Shown here in pieces: positions 45,783-53,050 of a stretch of DNA of 64,000 bases. Origin of the DNA: Corynebacterium coyleae (GTDB taxonomy: Bacteria; Actinomycetota; Actinomycetes; Mycobacteriales; Mycobacteriaceae). Position 1 is the first letter of the stretch. Each line of letters begins with the position of its first letter. Location: contig NZ_CP047198.1 in NCBI RefSeq assembly GCF_030408635.1, forward strand, positions 1,302,001 through 1,366,000, written 5' to 3'. The notes under the pieces are model-generated. The model searched no databases. It was given only the letters and a program-made list of their open reading frames with translations, and was not told the DNA's origin. The position numbers were made by a program, and so were the translations under genes.

Positions 45783-46995
45783 GCGGGTTCGACACCTGGT
45801 CATTGAACCCGAAATCGGTCGGCTTGTTCGCAGGGGCACTGATCTCTCGCAACCCCGAGTCGCTGGAAGCCGTGCCAGCGGTAGGTTGGGTCGGATCTGG
45901 ATCGTCTACGTGTTTGTTCGCCACCGCGCGGGCCTCTGCAAGCGCCTTGGCTAGCTCCGGGTCGGTCGAGGTGTCGAACCAACGCTCCGGATTGCCCTCA
46001 TCGGCCATCTCAAGATCGCGCTCGTCAACCTGCGCCGCCTCGTAGCGGAACACTCCGTCGTCGTCCTTGTTGGCAAACGCCTTGGCAAACTGCTGCAACG
46101 AATCGCCGAACTGGGACGGAATCATCCACATCGTGGCCGCCTCGTTGTTGGCAATCTTCGGCAACTGGTCCAGGTACTGGTATGCCAGGAGTTCCGGCGT
46201 CACTCCAGAGGACTTAATCGCGGCGTTCACCTTTTGGATCGCACGCGCCTCACCCTGCGCAGCGAGGTACTTCGCGGCACGCTCACCTTCGGCGCGCAGC
46301 ATCATTGCTTGACGCTCAGCCTCAGCGGCGAGAATCGCTGCGTGCTTCTCACCCTCGGCAGAAAGAATGCGAGCCTGCTTTTCACCCTCAGCGGTTTTGA
46401 TGTCGGACTCGCGCTTACCTTCAGCGGTGAGGATCATCGCGCGCTTTTCGCGGTCCGCCTTCATCTGCATCTCCATGGACTGCTGAATCGACGGTGGCGG
46501 ATCAATCGCCTTGAGCTCCACGCGGCTAATGCGCAGGCCCCACTTTGCGGTCGCAGCATCTAGCTCACCGCGCAGGCGGCGGTTAATGGTTTCGCGAGAG
46601 GTCAGCGTCTCCTCAAGCGTCATGCCACCAACGACGTCACGCAGCGTTGCCGTCGAAATCTGCTCCACACCGACGAGGTAGTTGTCCACGCCGTAGATGG
46701 CCTTCGCAGGCTCGTTGATCTGGAACGTCACCACCGTGTCAATCGCCACGGTCAGGTTGTCCTGGGTAATTACTGCCTGGGGCGGGAACGACACCACGCG
46801 CTCACGCGTGTCTACGCGCGCACGGATGCGGTCGATATACGGCACCAGGAACGTCAACCCACCGGACGCAGTGCGCGTGTAGCGTCCCAGACGCTCAATA
46901 ACCGCAGCTTCTCCCTGCGGAATCAGTTTGATCGACGCTGTAAGCAGCGCGATAAACAGAATAAGTATGACGGCGAAGGTAACTAACCCACCCAT
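45754..46995 (-). CDS. SPFH/band 7 (stomatin/QmcA-like) membrane protein
   Basis: A 413-aa protein. An N-terminal helix (residues 4-24) is followed by the SPFH domain (PQGEAAVIERLGRYTRTASGGLTFLVPYID, then DAATAKWGLRISRVELKAI) and a long Ala/Glu-rich coiled coil with near-repeats of GEK-x-AxILxAEGE. The last ~90 residues are an acidic disordered tail rich in Pro. SPFH proteins form ring-like oligomers that organise membrane microdomains and FtsH-type proteases. NfeD lies directly upstream, the usual partner. Confidence 0.93.
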   Translation of the reverse strand: MGGLVTFAVILILFIALLTASIKLIPQGEAAVIERLGRYTRTASGGLTFLVPYIDRIRARVDTRERVVSFPPQAVITQDNLTVAIDTVVTFQINEPAKAIYGVDNYLVGVEQISTATLRDVVGGMTLEETLTSRETINRRLRGELDAATAKWGLRISRVELKAIDPPPSIQQSMEMQMKADREKRAMILTAEGKRESDIKTAEGEKQARILSAEGEKHAAILAAEAERQAMMLRAEGERAAKYLAAQGEARAIQKVNAAIKSSGVTPELLAYQYLDQLPKIANNEAATMWMIPSQFGDSLQQFAKAFANKDDDGVFRYEAAQVDERDLEMADEGNPERWFDTSTDPELAKALAEARAVANKHVDDPDPTQPTAGTASSDSGLREISAPANKPTDFGFNDQVSNPLNQPDQQPE

Positions 46996-47424
46996 TTAGG
47001 ACTCCTTCCAAACGACGGCTACGGGTCCGTCGATATCGTAAACGGTCACGTGGGAACCTGCAGGAATAGTTTTTGCCGGATCCAGGGCGCGTGCCGACCA
47101 CAGGCTGCCGTCGAAACGCACTTGCCCACCCCCGGGGCCGATGTCCTCGACAACCTCTGCACGACTTCCGACGAGCGCGCGTGGCGTCTCATCGAGCACC
47201 AGCGGCTTATCCATCCGCTTGCGCAGACGTGGCCTTAGGAAGAACCAGAACAGCAACGAGGAAGCGATAAACACCGCGACTTCAGCTGCAAGTGGAACGT
47301 CGAATAAGGCGACCCCCGATGTTGTCAACGCACCCGCAGCGAGCATGAGCAGCGTCAATTCGCCCACGCCAAGCTCGAGTAGCGCGAAACCTGCCGCGAC
47401 AATAAACCAAATCAATGCTCCCAC
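46996..47424 (-). CDS. NfeD family membrane protein
   Basis: A 142-aa protein from GTG 47424 (VGALIWFIVAAGFALLELGVGE). The longer frame overlaps DUF3097. Four hydrophobic stretches are followed by the soluble OB-fold domain LVGSRAEVVEDIGPGGGQVRFDGSLWSARAL, the NfeDb hallmark. Its stop abuts the SPFH start, so they form an operon. NfeD and SPFH proteins act together in membrane quality control. Confidence 0.9.
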   Translation of the reverse strand: MGALIWFIVAAGFALLELGVGELTLLMLAAGALTTSGVALFDVPLAAEVAVFIASSLLFWFFLRPRLRKRMDKPLVLDETPRALVGSRAEVVEDIGPGGGQVRFDGSLWSARALDPAKTIPAGSHVTVYDIDGPVAVVWKES

Positions 47425-47434
47425 GGCGCAAATC

Positions 47435-48286
47435 TTACATGTGTGTGAGATCTTCCTTCGTGAGCTCGGGATTAGTGACGAAGTCCACCAGTCTCTCAAC
47501 TGCACCGATAAGTGTTGAATCCAAGTCGCGGAAAGTGCGCACGGACGATGAAACGCGGCGCCAGCCTTCCTTTGGATCAGACCAACCCAAGCGACGGCAC
47601 ACGCCCGTCTTCCAGTCTTCGCCGTACGGAACCTCCGGCCAGGCGGCGATGCCGACGCTCTTCGGTTTCACCGCAGCCCAGATATCGATGTAGGGGTGCC
47701 CCGTCACCAACACATGAGGTCCTACATTTTCGACGAGCCGAGCCTCCTTAGTCCCCCTAATGAGGTGATCGGCGAGCACACCGACGCGACGGTCCGGTCC
47801 AGGCTGGAACTCGTCGAGACGCATCTGCAGGTTGTCTAGCCCTTCCAGATACTCGACGACAACCCCCTCAACACGCAGGTCGTGCCCCCACACCTGCTCA
47901 ACGATCGCAGCATCGTGGATGCCCTCCACCCAGATGCGTGACGGCATTGCAACCTTCGCCTGCACGTTAGCAACCTTGCGTGAGCCCGAGTTGGAGCGCT
48001 TTGGTTCGTCGTTACGCGGTGCAACATATCGGGTGAGGGTGACACGCTGCCCTTCGACCATGAATGCCCCCGGCAGCATTTTGAACAGCCGCTGGGTTCC
48101 ATAGCGGTCCTCCAGGCGGACGAAGTCGCCGTCGTAGGTTCGCTCGAATCCAACCACTGCGCCGACAAAGTCGTTGCCGACGATCTCCACGATGATGCCT
48201 GGCTCTGCAGGCATCTCTGGATACGTTGGCCTCCTCTTGCGCGCGTGGCCTTGAAAAATATCTCCGCTATACCGGCTATCTCCCAT
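47435..48286 (-). CDS. DUF3097 family protein
   Basis: A 283-aa protein from ATG 48286 (MGDSRYSGDIFQGHARKRRPTYPEM). It matches the actinobacteria-specific DUF3097 family of ~270-290 aa. The C-terminal half (SRIWVEGIHDAAIVEQVWGHDLRVEGVVVEYLEGLDN ... VLVTGHPYIDIWAAVKPK) has the Glu...DxD-like pattern of a TOPRIM-type fold, as has been proposed for the family. Function not known. It is 10 bp upstream of nfeD. Confidence 0.85.
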   Translation of the reverse strand: MGDSRYSGDIFQGHARKRRPTYPEMPAEPGIIVEIVGNDFVGAVVGFERTYDGDFVRLEDRYGTQRLFKMLPGAFMVEGQRVTLTRYVAPRNDEPKRSNSGSRKVANVQAKVAMPSRIWVEGIHDAAIVEQVWGHDLRVEGVVVEYLEGLDNLQMRLDEFQPGPDRRVGVLADHLIRGTKEARLVENVGPHVLVTGHPYIDIWAAVKPKSVGIAAWPEVPYGEDWKTGVCRRLGWSDPKEGWRRVSSSVRTFRDLDSTLIGAVERLVDFVTNPELTKEDLTHM

Positions 48287-48326
48287 AGTGGCTCCGTATT
48301 CTATCCCCCTAGCTAGACTCAACTGG

Positions 48327-49082
48327 ATGCACACGCGCGCTCAGGTCTACTCGCCTCTCCAAAACACTGCAGTCTGGCTTGCCGCCTGGCTGTACAACGT
48401 CGAATCCACGGACGACACCCTCGACGCGTTAACAGACCTCGGCGGCACCCACACCTATTGCGACGCGCCCATGGTGCAATTGCTTAGCGACGTCCGCGCC
48501 GTCGCCGACCTTGAGTCTCCGGATCCAGTTATCCGCTTGATTCTGTGGGGGCCAGGACAGGCACCGCACCTCCGAGCTGGATCCCCCGCAATGGACGCCC
48601 TCTCCCAGGCTGGTGCGTTGGTTGTCCGGGGAGATGGGATCAGCCACATCCTTGTCCCCGACTACTCGGGGGCGGAAGTGCGCTGGCGTTGGTTTGAAGA
48701 AACTGAGCGGCTGCCGGAACCGGATTGGCTAGCTCCAGGTGAGGCAGATCAACTGCTGTCGCGCGCAACCGATGAAGCCGCCGTTTTGATTGAGGCGGCT
48801 GGTGGCACCTCGAAGGAATTGCCGAATCCACGGCTTACCGTCGGCACGCTCGCGGACTTCTACGACACACCCGGGCTGCCGGCCGGGGTGACTGCGCGAG
48901 CGGCAAAGCTTTTTGCCAGGGCTGACCGTGTTGCCGCGACGATCGAGACGGTAACGGAGCGCCTCGACGACCACTCCTTCGACCCTCACCTGTTTGCACT
49001 GTGGCGGCACGTCCGCACTGCCCGCATGGCGGGGGTCGCAGACGCAGTGATCGATTACCGGCGCGAATATCTAGCGAATTAG
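48327..49082 (+). CDS. Conserved actinobacterial protein of unknown function
   Basis: A 251-aa protein from ATG 48327 (MHTRAQVYSPLQNTAVWLAAWLYNVESTDDTLDAL). TAGACT 11 nt upstream suggests a leaderless mRNA. It has no membrane segment and few Cys, is Ala/Leu/Asp-rich, and carries a repeated 'WRWFEETERLPEPDWLAPGEADQLL'-like region. No motif I can name. It shares the divergent region with DUF3097 and ends in a 4-nt stop overlap with hemH. Confidence 0.75.
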   Translation: MHTRAQVYSPLQNTAVWLAAWLYNVESTDDTLDALTDLGGTHTYCDAPMVQLLSDVRAVADLESPDPVIRLILWGPGQAPHLRAGSPAMDALSQAGALVVRGDGISHILVPDYSGAEVRWRWFEETERLPEPDWLAPGEADQLLSRATDEAAVLIEAAGGTSKELPNPRLTVGTLADFYDTPGLPAGVTARAAKLFARADRVAATIETVTERLDDHSFDPHLFALWRHVRTARMAGVADAVIDYRREYLAN

Positions 49083-50137
49083 TTTGCGCTACCCGGTCGG
49101 CCCGGGTGCTTCAACGGTTCGCAGCAATGCGGCTTGCACGGCGCGCCGTTGACGGTACAACCCTGAACTGTAACGTTAGACAAGGTTTCAGGCTTGTCAC
49201 CATCAGCGATAGCTTGCGCGATATCGACGAGCATGCCAGCGAAATCGGGCTCGAGCCCCACCGTCGCAACGCGATCTAGCGTGATGTTGCGTGCCTCGCA
49301 GGCCTGTCGCAGCTCGGTGTCGAGGTCCCAGATCACCTCCATGTGGTCGGTGATGAAGCCGAGTGGCACACAGATCAAGTGCGTAAAGGTGCTGTCTTGA
49401 TCATGGAGTTCCTCGGTGCGATCGACGATGTCCGGCTCCAACCACGGCGTTGCCGGATTGCCGGAGCGAGACTGCCAGACAACCTCGTACTCTTCGACGC
49501 CGGCCTCTGCAGCGACCAGCCGGGCCGCCTCATGCACCTGCCGTGAGTACAGGTTGGCATCCTCCGGGCCACCTGAGACATCATCCGCAGCATTCGGAAC
49601 ACTGTGAGCAGTGAACAGTACTTTTGCACCAGCCGGCGCTGCATCGACGGCGCTACGCAACACGTTCGCCATAAGCCGCACGAACGTCGGGTGGGCGTAG
49701 AACTGCCAAAGCTTGGTGTACTCAAGCTGCGGCGTCACTTCGCGGATCCTCTGGATGTCTTCGTCGTACTGTCGGCAGGCCGAGTACCCACCCCATGCCG
49801 AGGTCGCGAAAACCAGCACGCGCTTATGCCCGTCAGCCTCCAGCTGCTTCGCAGCATCTTCCGCAAAGGGGTGCCAGTTCCGGTTGCCGAAGTACACCGG
49901 AAGTTCAATCCCCCGAGCCTCCAACTGTTTTTCGATGTTGCCAATCAGCACTCGGTTCTGTTCATTGATCGGGCTAACACCACCGAAGTGGAAGTAGTGT
50001 TCCCCTACCTTGGCGAGCCGCTCACGCGGAATCCCGCGGCCACGGGTGACATTCTCTAGAAAAGGAATAACCTCCTCCTTTCCTTCGGGTCCACCGAAGG
50101 AAAGGAGGAGGAGTGCGTCGTAGTCGTTGAGAGCCAT
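49079..50137 (-). CDS. hemH: Ferrochelatase (coproporphyrin ferrochelatase type)
   Basis: A 352-aa protein. It starts MALNDYDALLLLSFGGPE and contains HFGGVSPIN, the catalytic His in LFTAHSVP and the distal Glu in PLGFITDHMEVIWDLD. The C-terminal Cys-rich tail (TVQGCTVNGAPCKPHCCE) likely binds a [2Fe-2S] cluster, as in other actinobacterial ferrochelatases. In this phylum the enzyme inserts iron into coproporphyrin III. Codons 9-22 form a perfect 18-bp inverted repeat in the mRNA. The gene lies downstream of the NlpC/P60 gene and converges on the 251-aa protein. Confidence 0.95.
   Translation of the reverse strand: MALNDYDALLLLSFGGPEGKEEVIPFLENVTRGRGIPRERLAKVGEHYFHFGGVSPINEQNRVLIGNIEKQLEARGIELPVYFGNRNWHPFAEDAAKQLEADGHKRVLVFATSAWGGYSACRQYDEDIQRIREVTPQLEYTKLWQFYAHPTFVRLMANVLRSAVDAAPAGAKVLFTAHSVPNAADDVSGGPEDANLYSRQVHEAARLVAAEAGVEEYEVVWQSRSGNPATPWLEPDIVDRTEELHDQDSTFTHLICVPLGFITDHMEVIWDLDTELRQACEARNITLDRVATVGLEPDFAGMLVDIAQAIADGDKPETLSNVTVQGCTVNGAPCKPHCCEPLKHPGRPGSAN
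50071..50111 (-). promoter_or_regulatory. Perfect 18-bp inverted repeat at the 5' end of the hemH coding region
   Basis: CCTCCTCCTTTCCTTCGG (50071-50088) and its exact complement (50094-50111) are separated by 5 nt. In the mRNA the hairpin begins 26 nt after the start codon and covers codons 9-22 (LLLLSFGGPEGKEE). Confidence 0.85.
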
Positions 50138-50168
50138 AGCCTTGAGCCTAGACTGTGGCCCCGAAAAA

Positions 50169-51827
50169 TTAGAGCAGGCGGACCGCGTTAGGCGCCATGC
50201 CGGACCAACGGACCGGAGAAATCTGCACGTTCATGCCGGACTGCGGTGCCTCGATCATGGTGCCGTCGCCGAGGTAGATGGCAACGTGCTGGTTGCCGCC
50301 CGGACCCCAGAACAGCAAGTCGCCGCGCTGCGCTTCGCTCGCCGGCACATGCGTGCCACGCTGGTACTGGTAGCCCGTGTAGTGGGGCAATGCAATGCCA
50401 GCGCCGGCGAATGCGTAAAGCACGAGGCCAGAGCAGTCGAAACCAGCTTGACCGCCACCTTCCAAGCCCGTGGTTGGACCGTTTGCATCGCCACCGCCCC
50501 AGACATACGGCGTGCCGATCATCGACTGAGCGCGTGCGATAACCGTCTCAACCTGAGAGGCGTCGGATACGGCCGCAGAGGCAGCACGAGCCTTCTCAGT
50601 AAGATCTGTCGCAGTCTGCACCTGCGGCAATACGTCAGCCACAGTGCCTGAGGTGCTATCGACATTGCCCAAGGCACCAGTGAGCCCTTCTGCGAACGCA
50701 GTCACAAGTTGGCCTGCGTCACCGCTATTCACCGCATCAGAGAAGGAGCCGTGGTTCGCAGCAACGCCGCCAACCAGGGCCACGCCGACGGCGATGGCGC
50801 CAGCCTTCGCGATAGCGTCGTCGTCAAGCTGTGGCAAGCCTGCTGCCGAAGAAAGCGCAGCAACCTGGGACACGTCGTCGGACGTCGTATCTGAAGAAGA
50901 GGTCTGGGCGACAACACGCACGGCATCCACGATGGCCTCACGGCTCGGCTCACCGGCTTCAGGGGAGGTACCAGAGATGCGCTCCCGAACACGGTCCACG
51001 ACCTCTTCTGGGACCTCATAGGTGGCATCGCCGCGCGAAATGGTCAGGGTTGAAGCGTACGGGCTGGCCACAGGGCCCTCCGTTGACTCATCGGATGCTT
51101 CCTGCTGCTCAGGCGCACGCTGCTCCTGGAGATCAGATTGTGCTGCTTCGAGCTCGCGTTGCGCGGCGTCGCGCTCAGCCGTGCTTGCCTCGAGCGCTGC
51201 GCGGTTGTCGTCGAGAAGCTGACGCGCTTGCGCCTCCGCAGCCTCGGCTTCTTGAGCAGCCGAGTCGGCAAGCTCACGCGTCTGACGCAGCGTCGACTCT
51301 TCGTTCGCCGCCTCTGCACGGGCCTGCTCCGCTTCCTGCAGCTTCGCACGCTTTTCTTCAGAACGCTGGCGCAGGAACAGCGAGCGATCCAGCACGTCGC
51401 GCTGCGTGTCCTTACCGCTAATCGACGTGAGCACATCGCTTGTCGACGCCCCGCGATACTGGGAACGGCTTAACTCATCAAGCTCGGCGCGCAGCTTTTC
51501 GACGCGAGCCTGAGCCTCGTCCAGGCGACGCTTAGCTTCCTCTTCGCCGAGGCGGGCCTGCTGGGCCTTTGCATGAGCGTCGTGCAAATCGACGAGCGAC
51601 TGGTTAACCGCCTCTTGCAGTTCGCCGAGGTTCAAGTTTCGGGCGTCCACGTCCGCTTGAGCGCGGGTGACTGCGGAAACGAGTTCGCTGACGGTAGACG
51701 TCGAGCTCTGACCAGAGGCAGCCGGGCTGACGAGGCCCACCGCCAACGACACGGTAACGACACACGCGGCAGTACCGAACACATTACGTGCACGTCCAAA
51801 CCGGGTGCCCCTTAGTGGATTTGCCAC
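50169..51827 (-). CDS. Secreted NlpC/P60 peptidoglycan endopeptidase (RipA/RipC-like)
   Basis: A 552-aa protein from GTG 51827 with AAGGAG 7 nt upstream. An N-terminal signal peptide (FGTAACVVTVSLAVGLVSPAASG) is followed by a long coiled coil (residues ~45-240, Ala/Glu/Arg-rich), a Pro/Ser-rich middle and a C-terminal NlpC/P60 domain with catalytic C465 (FDCSGLVLY), His in QHVAIYLGDG and a third polar residue. It cuts D-Glu-mDAP bonds at the septum. The coiled coil normally keeps the enzyme inactive until an activator binds. The block acn / Rv1476-like / this gene matches Rv1475c-Rv1476-ripA. A 568-bp gene-free leader precedes it. Confidence 0.93.
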   Translation of the reverse strand: MANPLRGTRFGRARNVFGTAACVVTVSLAVGLVSPAASGQSSTSTVSELVSAVTRAQADVDARNLNLGELQEAVNQSLVDLHDAHAKAQQARLGEEEAKRRLDEAQARVEKLRAELDELSRSQYRGASTSDVLTSISGKDTQRDVLDRSLFLRQRSEEKRAKLQEAEQARAEAANEESTLRQTRELADSAAQEAEAAEAQARQLLDDNRAALEASTAERDAAQRELEAAQSDLQEQRAPEQQEASDESTEGPVASPYASTLTISRGDATYEVPEEVVDRVRERISGTSPEAGEPSREAIVDAVRVVAQTSSSDTTSDDVSQVAALSSAAGLPQLDDDAIAKAGAIAVGVALVGGVAANHGSFSDAVNSGDAGQLVTAFAEGLTGALGNVDSTSGTVADVLPQVQTATDLTEKARAASAAVSDASQVETVIARAQSMIGTPYVWGGGDANGPTTGLEGGGQAGFDCSGLVLYAFAGAGIALPHYTGYQYQRGTHVPASEAQRGDLLFWGPGGNQHVAIYLGDGTMIEAPQSGMNVQISPVRWSGMAPNAVRLL

Positions 51828-52395
51828 GAAGGTGCTCCTTCACGCCACACGCGCATACCGTGGCAGGCCCGCAGGTGATCAAGAAACCTGCAGGCGCGCC
51901 AAGGCACACATAAACCCTGACTAGGGGTAAGAACGTGCGGCCTCGATGTTGACTACTAACGCGGCAGCGCGAAGAAGTAGCCATCACAAGGCTCCGTGGC
52001 GCTTCAACAATGTTTCAGGATCTCGGCGTGCTTCCCCACAAGCCCGATCCATCAGTCGAACGCTTGACTAGAGCGCTCAATGAAACTTCACGCGAAACGT
52101 GTGACAACTATCGACCCGCGAGCCGATAGGAGCACCATACGTCAAGCCAACCGACTTGTATCCCTTTCGTTACATAAAGTTGATCAAGTCAAGTCTTGTC
52201 ACATGATTCACACGCGCCTCACCTGCATGTATTGACACGCTTATTTGATGTGTGAGTTTGCTCACATCCAAGGTTACCGAACCGTTACTTATATGTTTTG
52301 ACGTGGGCAAATGGCGAAATAAGGGCCGCGGAGCAGGCACCCTTCAGTAACCCGAGATGCTCCTGACATTAATTCCGTCAAGTCTTGCAACTTGT
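51828..52395 (-). promoter_or_regulatory. Long gene-free upstream region of the NlpC/P60 gene
   Basis: 568 bp without a credible gene. It holds AAGGAG just before the start codon, a perfect GlxR-type site at 52251-52266 and several AT-rich stretches. A long structured mRNA leader is likely, but I could not match it to a known riboswitch class (the c-di-AMP ydaO type, common before cell-wall hydrolases in actinobacteria, was considered; its core motifs are not clearly visible). Confidence 0.5.
52251..52266. promoter_or_regulatory. Perfect GlxR/CRP-type binding site
   Basis: TGTGA-GTTTGC-TCACA matches the corynebacterial GlxR consensus TGTGA-N6-TCACA in all ten positions. It lies 424 bp upstream of the NlpC/P60 start and points to cAMP-dependent control of that gene. 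Confidence 0.7.
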
Positions 52396-52869
52396 CTAGC
52401 GCGACGGCTTTGGGCGCCGCGCAGCGATCGCGAGGAGGGCAAACGCGACCAGCACCACCCCAACAACTACCGGCCACATTGGAGAGAAGGAACTCGCCTC
52501 CCCTGTAAACGCTTTCAGTCCTTCGACATAATCCGCATGCGACATCATCGCGAGCTCCCCTGTCTCTATCTGCGCACGACTCAACTCTTCGCTTACCCCC
52601 ACTGCGGTGTGGGGCGTTCGGATCAGCACCGTTGAATAATCCGTAGCGTTTGCAATGTCCTGGGCAAGATCTCGGAGCTGGGCAATCTTTTCTGGAGTGC
52701 GCTCTAAAACGACTACTGCGGCAGGGTCAATCGAATCCGAATGCGGCGAGCTCAGCACGCCTTCAATGCCATTTCGCAGGTCATCGTTTACCGGATTCTC
52801 CGTACCAAAAGCCACGCCAGAGGTTTCAAGCTGGCCGATTAGCTCGTCCAATGTTGTCTCCGGCTCCAC
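52396..52869 (-). CDS. Rv1476-like membrane protein (DUF6676)
   Basis: A 157-aa protein from GTG 52869 with AAGGAG 5 nt upstream. The longer frame to 52971 would run through the acn operator. A soluble N-terminal domain (~residues 1-125, VVVLERTPEKIAQLRDLAQDIANATDYSTVLIRTP...) is followed by one C-terminal membrane helix (PMWPVVVGVVLVAFALLAIA) and a short basic end. The position between acn and an NlpC/P60 gene matches Rv1476 of M. tuberculosis. Function unknown; a link to the neighbouring cell-wall enzyme is plausible. Confidence 0.82.
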   Translation of the reverse strand: MEPETTLDELIGQLETSGVAFGTENPVNDDLRNGIEGVLSSPHSDSIDPAAVVVLERTPEKIAQLRDLAQDIANATDYSTVLIRTPHTAVGVSEELSRAQIETGELAMMSHADYVEGLKAFTGEASSFSPMWPVVVGVVLVAFALLAIAARRPKPSR

Positions 52870-52948
52870 GATTACTCCTTCATGCCAAACTGCTGGGCCG
52901 ATTCTAATCTGAGTGATTTTGCTGTAGTCGATAAGCAAAATATGAAAA

Positions 52949-52978
52949 CATAACGAACGTACTGTTATCATCAGTACG
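52949..52978. promoter_or_regulatory. AcnR operator in the acn promoter
   Basis: CATAACGAACGTACTG (52949-52964) differs by one base from the C. glutamicum AcnR motif CAGNACnnncGTACTG. A further half-site CAGTACG at 52972-52978 makes an inverted repeat with CGTACTG (52958-52964). The acn start codon is 87 bp past the first box. Confidence 0.75.
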
Positions 52979-53050
52979 GATCTATGGCGGGTCGCTTAGT
53001 ATGGGACTTGACCATAGGGTCATCATCCCTGTTTTTGATTACGACGAGGA

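Noticed and set aside
51784-51987. A 67-codon frame in the NlpC/P60 leader
   Set aside because: It overlaps the start of the hydrolase gene, has no Shine-Dalgarno and no recognisable protein features.
51828-52250. A c-di-AMP (ydaO-type) riboswitch before the NlpC/P60 gene
   Set aside because: The location is right, but the conserved core motifs of the class are not visible by eye. A covariance-model search would settle it.
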